Source: Flavobacterium humidisoli
GTDB taxonomy: Bacteria > Bacteroidota > Bacteroidia > Flavobacteriales > Flavobacteriaceae
Reading direction: 5' to 3'
NCBI RefSeq assembly: GCF_023272795.1
Contig: NZ_CP096829.1
Span: 1,984,001 to 2,048,000, forward strand
DNA length: 64,000 nucleotides
Both the position numbers and the translations under genes were made by a program. Under the pieces are notes generated by a model. The model saw only the letters and a program-made list of their open reading frames with translations. It made no database searches and had not been told where the DNA came from. Within the stretch, counting starts at the first letter, position 1. Each line of letters begins with the position of its first letter. Below are positions 62,712 through 64,000 of this stretch, in pieces.

Positions 62712-63274
62712 TGCTTGAAAAAATACAGGAATTAGATAAAGATCTTTTAATCTTTCTTAACGGATTAGGTTCTGAAACATACGACAAATTATGGCTTATT
62801 ATTACTAATCAATTGTATTGGACGCCATTTTTCCTATTGCTATTCTATCTTATTTATAAAAAAATAGGAGGAAAACAAACCCTGTATTTGTTGCTTTTTA
62901 TAGCTGTTCTAATTGCTTTCACAGATCAGACCTGTAATTTATTCAAACACACTTTTCAGCGTTTGCGACCATGCAATGATCCGGAAGTAAACACAATTAT
63001 TAGAGTGGTTCAGGTTAGAAAATCATATAGCTTTTTCTCTGGACATGCTGCCAACACTATGGCGGTTGCAACTTTCTTATTTTTGATTTTAAAACGCTAT
63101 TTCAAATATTTCGGATTCATATTTCTGTGGCCTTTAGTTTTTGCTTACAGCCGAATTTATTTAGGATTGCATTTTCCAGGTGATATCCTTACCGGATATT
63201 TCTTCGGAGCACTTTTCGGATTTTTACTTTATTTAGTTTATAGAAAACTAAAACCACAGTATTTTCCAGGATAG
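62711..63274 (+). CDS. PAP2-family phosphatase, membrane-bound
   Basis: 187 residues with about five hydrophobic segments. The three PAP2 motifs are visible: KHTFQRLRP (KxxxxxxRP), FFSGHAANT (PSGH-like) and SRIYLGLHFPGD (SRxxxxxHxxxD). Relatives dephosphorylate undecaprenyl pyrophosphate or lipid phosphates. The first motif base-pairs the family well; exact substrate unknown. Translationally coupled to tatA. Confidence 0.9.
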   Translation: MLEKIQELDKDLLIFLNGLGSETYDKLWLIITNQLYWTPFFLLLFYLIYKKIGGKQTLYLLLFIAVLIAFTDQTCNLFKHTFQRLRPCNDPEVNTIIRVVQVRKSYSFFSGHAANTMAVATFLFLILKRYFKYFGFIFLWPLVFAYSRIYLGLHFPGDILTGYFFGALFGFLLYLVYRKLKPQYFPG

Positions 63275-63336
63275 TTCTTTTAAGATTCTAAGGTCCTGAT
63301 TTTCTGAGATTCTAAGGTTTTAAAGATATATATTGC

Positions 63337-63368
63337 AAAAAACCTCCAGCTAAGCTGGAGGTTTTTTT
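63337..63368. terminator. Intrinsic terminator after the PAP2 gene
   Basis: Stem AAACCTCCAGC/GCTGGAGGTTT with a 4-nt loop, A-run before and T-run after. Confidence 0.88.
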
Positions 63369-63378
63369 ATGGGCAGAT

Positions 63379-63428
63379 AAAAGGCTTTAGTCAAAATACA
63401 AATAGGTATTTGGCTAAAGCCTTTTTTA
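63379..63428. terminator. Second hairpin terminator, probably for the convergent methyltransferase gene
   Basis: Arms AAAAGGCTTTAG/CTAAAGCCTTTT with inner CAAATA/TATTTG pairing. The interval 63429-63494 holds degenerate CTTAGAGTCTTAGCATCTC phrases similar to the unit of the 9484 microsatellite. Confidence 0.75.
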
Positions 63429-63494
63429 GCAAAAAATACTTAGAGTCTTAGCATCTCAGAAACTTAGTATCTCAGAACTTAGCATCTTAAAAAT

Positions 63495-64000
63495 CTACAG
63501 CACTCTCGAAACCGTCAACCCATCTCGAATTGGTAATAAAACCGTTTCTACTCTCGGGTCGTCTTTTAAAAGCTGATTGTATTCTAAAAGTACTTTTGTG
63601 CTAACGTCATTTGGATGAACAGGATCAAGTATTTTTCCGCTCCATAAAACATTATCAGATAAAATAATACCGCCCTTATTCATTTTTGGAACAATCATTT
63701 CCCAGTAATTCAGGTAGTTTTCTTTGTCAGCATCAATAAAAACCAAATCAAATTTTAAGTCTAAATCTGGGATAATATTTACGGCTTCACCCAAATGCTG
63801 AAAAATCTGTTTTCCCCAAGGAGATGCGTCGAAATATTTTCTCTGAAAATCGACCAATTCTTCTTTGATATCAATGGTGTGTAATTGACCATTTTCCTGC
63901 ATTCCTTCACATAAGCACAAAGCAGCATAGCCCGTATAAGTTCCTATTTCAAGAATATTAACCGGACGAATCAATTTTGACAACATGCTTAAAACACGTC
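63495..64000 (-). CDS. SAM-dependent O-methyltransferase, N-terminus outside the window
   Basis: At least 168 residues; the frame remains open through the window edge (...RVLSMLSKLIRP before ILEIGTYTGYAALCL), so the true start lies beyond 64000. Motifs: motif I ILEIGTYTGYAALCLCEGM, LHTIDIKEELVDFQRKYF, FDLVFIDADKENYLNYWE, and GGIILSDNVLWSGKI. These are the Methyltransf_3 (CCoAOMT/COMT-like) signatures, with the metal-binding Asp residues in FIDADK and DNVLW. Bacterial substrates vary (small catechols or tRNA). Confidence 0.9.
   Translation of the reverse strand, partial: RVLSMLSKLIRPVNILEIGTYTGYAALCLCEGMQENGQLHTIDIKEELVDFQRKYFDASPWGKQIFQHLGEAVNIIPDLDLKFDLVFIDADKENYLNYWEMIVPKMNKGGIILSDNVLWSGKILDPVHPNDVSTKVLLEYNQLLKDDPRVETVLLPIRDGLTVSRVL

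Overview
The window is chromosomal DNA from a Bacteroidetes bacterium, most likely a Flavobacterium. Reasons: the DNA is AT-rich; promoters read TTG-N17-21-TAnnTTTG; Shine-Dalgarno sites are largely absent; there is a type IX secretion (T9SS) cargo protein with a gliding-motility-type C-terminus and a T9SS plug protein; and there are family-typical genes (HPPK-deoxynucleoside kinase fusion, DUF1573, DUF5103, DUF6702, GxxExxY) together with flavobacterial intergenic repeats. Most of the window is ordinary core genome. The accessory signals are an IS110 element, several repeat families and two frameshifted genes.

Layout. 0-10 kb: start of sppA, the folK-dNK fusion, a 1106-residue secreted LRR/lectin-like/Ig-like T9SS cargo, a TrmH-family methyltransferase, DUF1573, mutS, tRNA-Gly(GCC)-tRNA-Leu(UAA), a 16-copy 8-bp microsatellite and a YegP/DUF1508 gene. 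10-20 kb: Ala-rich lipoprotein, kdtA, a DegT-type aminotransferase and galE (surface polysaccharide), an EamA transporter, a possible toxin-antitoxin pair, fabD, DUF983, an AraC regulator, and YceI, ferredoxin-like and pirin genes. YceI and pirin share an operator/promoter layout. 20-28 kb: an XRE/IrrE-like regulator divergent from the glyoxylate shunt genes aceB-aceA, then a purT-DUF6370-crp operon. 28-30 kb: the IS110 element. 30-40 kb: frameshifted U32 peptidase and dinD genes, a ferritin-like gene, an aspartate aminotransferase, a fatty acid desaturase, rsmG and pruA. 40-50 kb: apaG, T9SS plug, SNF2 helicase, methyltransferase, a GxxExxY gene bracketed by 32-bp inverted repeats, map, DUF445, gpmI. 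50-64 kb: DUF5916 outer-membrane protein, two convergent L,D-transpeptidases, GNAT, two identical tRNA-Gly(TCC), pepE, a coupled cluster of three paralogous secreted proteins with DUF6702 and an M1 peptidase, tatA, PAP2 and an O-methyltransferase that leaves the window.

The strongest find is the IS110 element at 28731-29931. Its leader, upstream of the transposase, folds by eye into two stem-loops. Their internal loops match the reconstructed target (7+2 nt on the left, 2+5 on the right) and the element's own ends, in the order and strand polarity known for IS110/IS621 bridge RNAs. The target is a flavobacterial palindromic intergenic repeat, and the unoccupied site can be rebuilt exactly with a 2-bp core (TC in element sense). 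I therefore read the leader as a bridge RNA whose guide addresses a dispersed repeat.

Other points worth attention are the IR-bracketed GxxExxY gene, the 16-bp palindrome placed 22 nt from the -7 box of both the YceI and pirin genes, and the palindrome between the RamB-like regulator and aceB.
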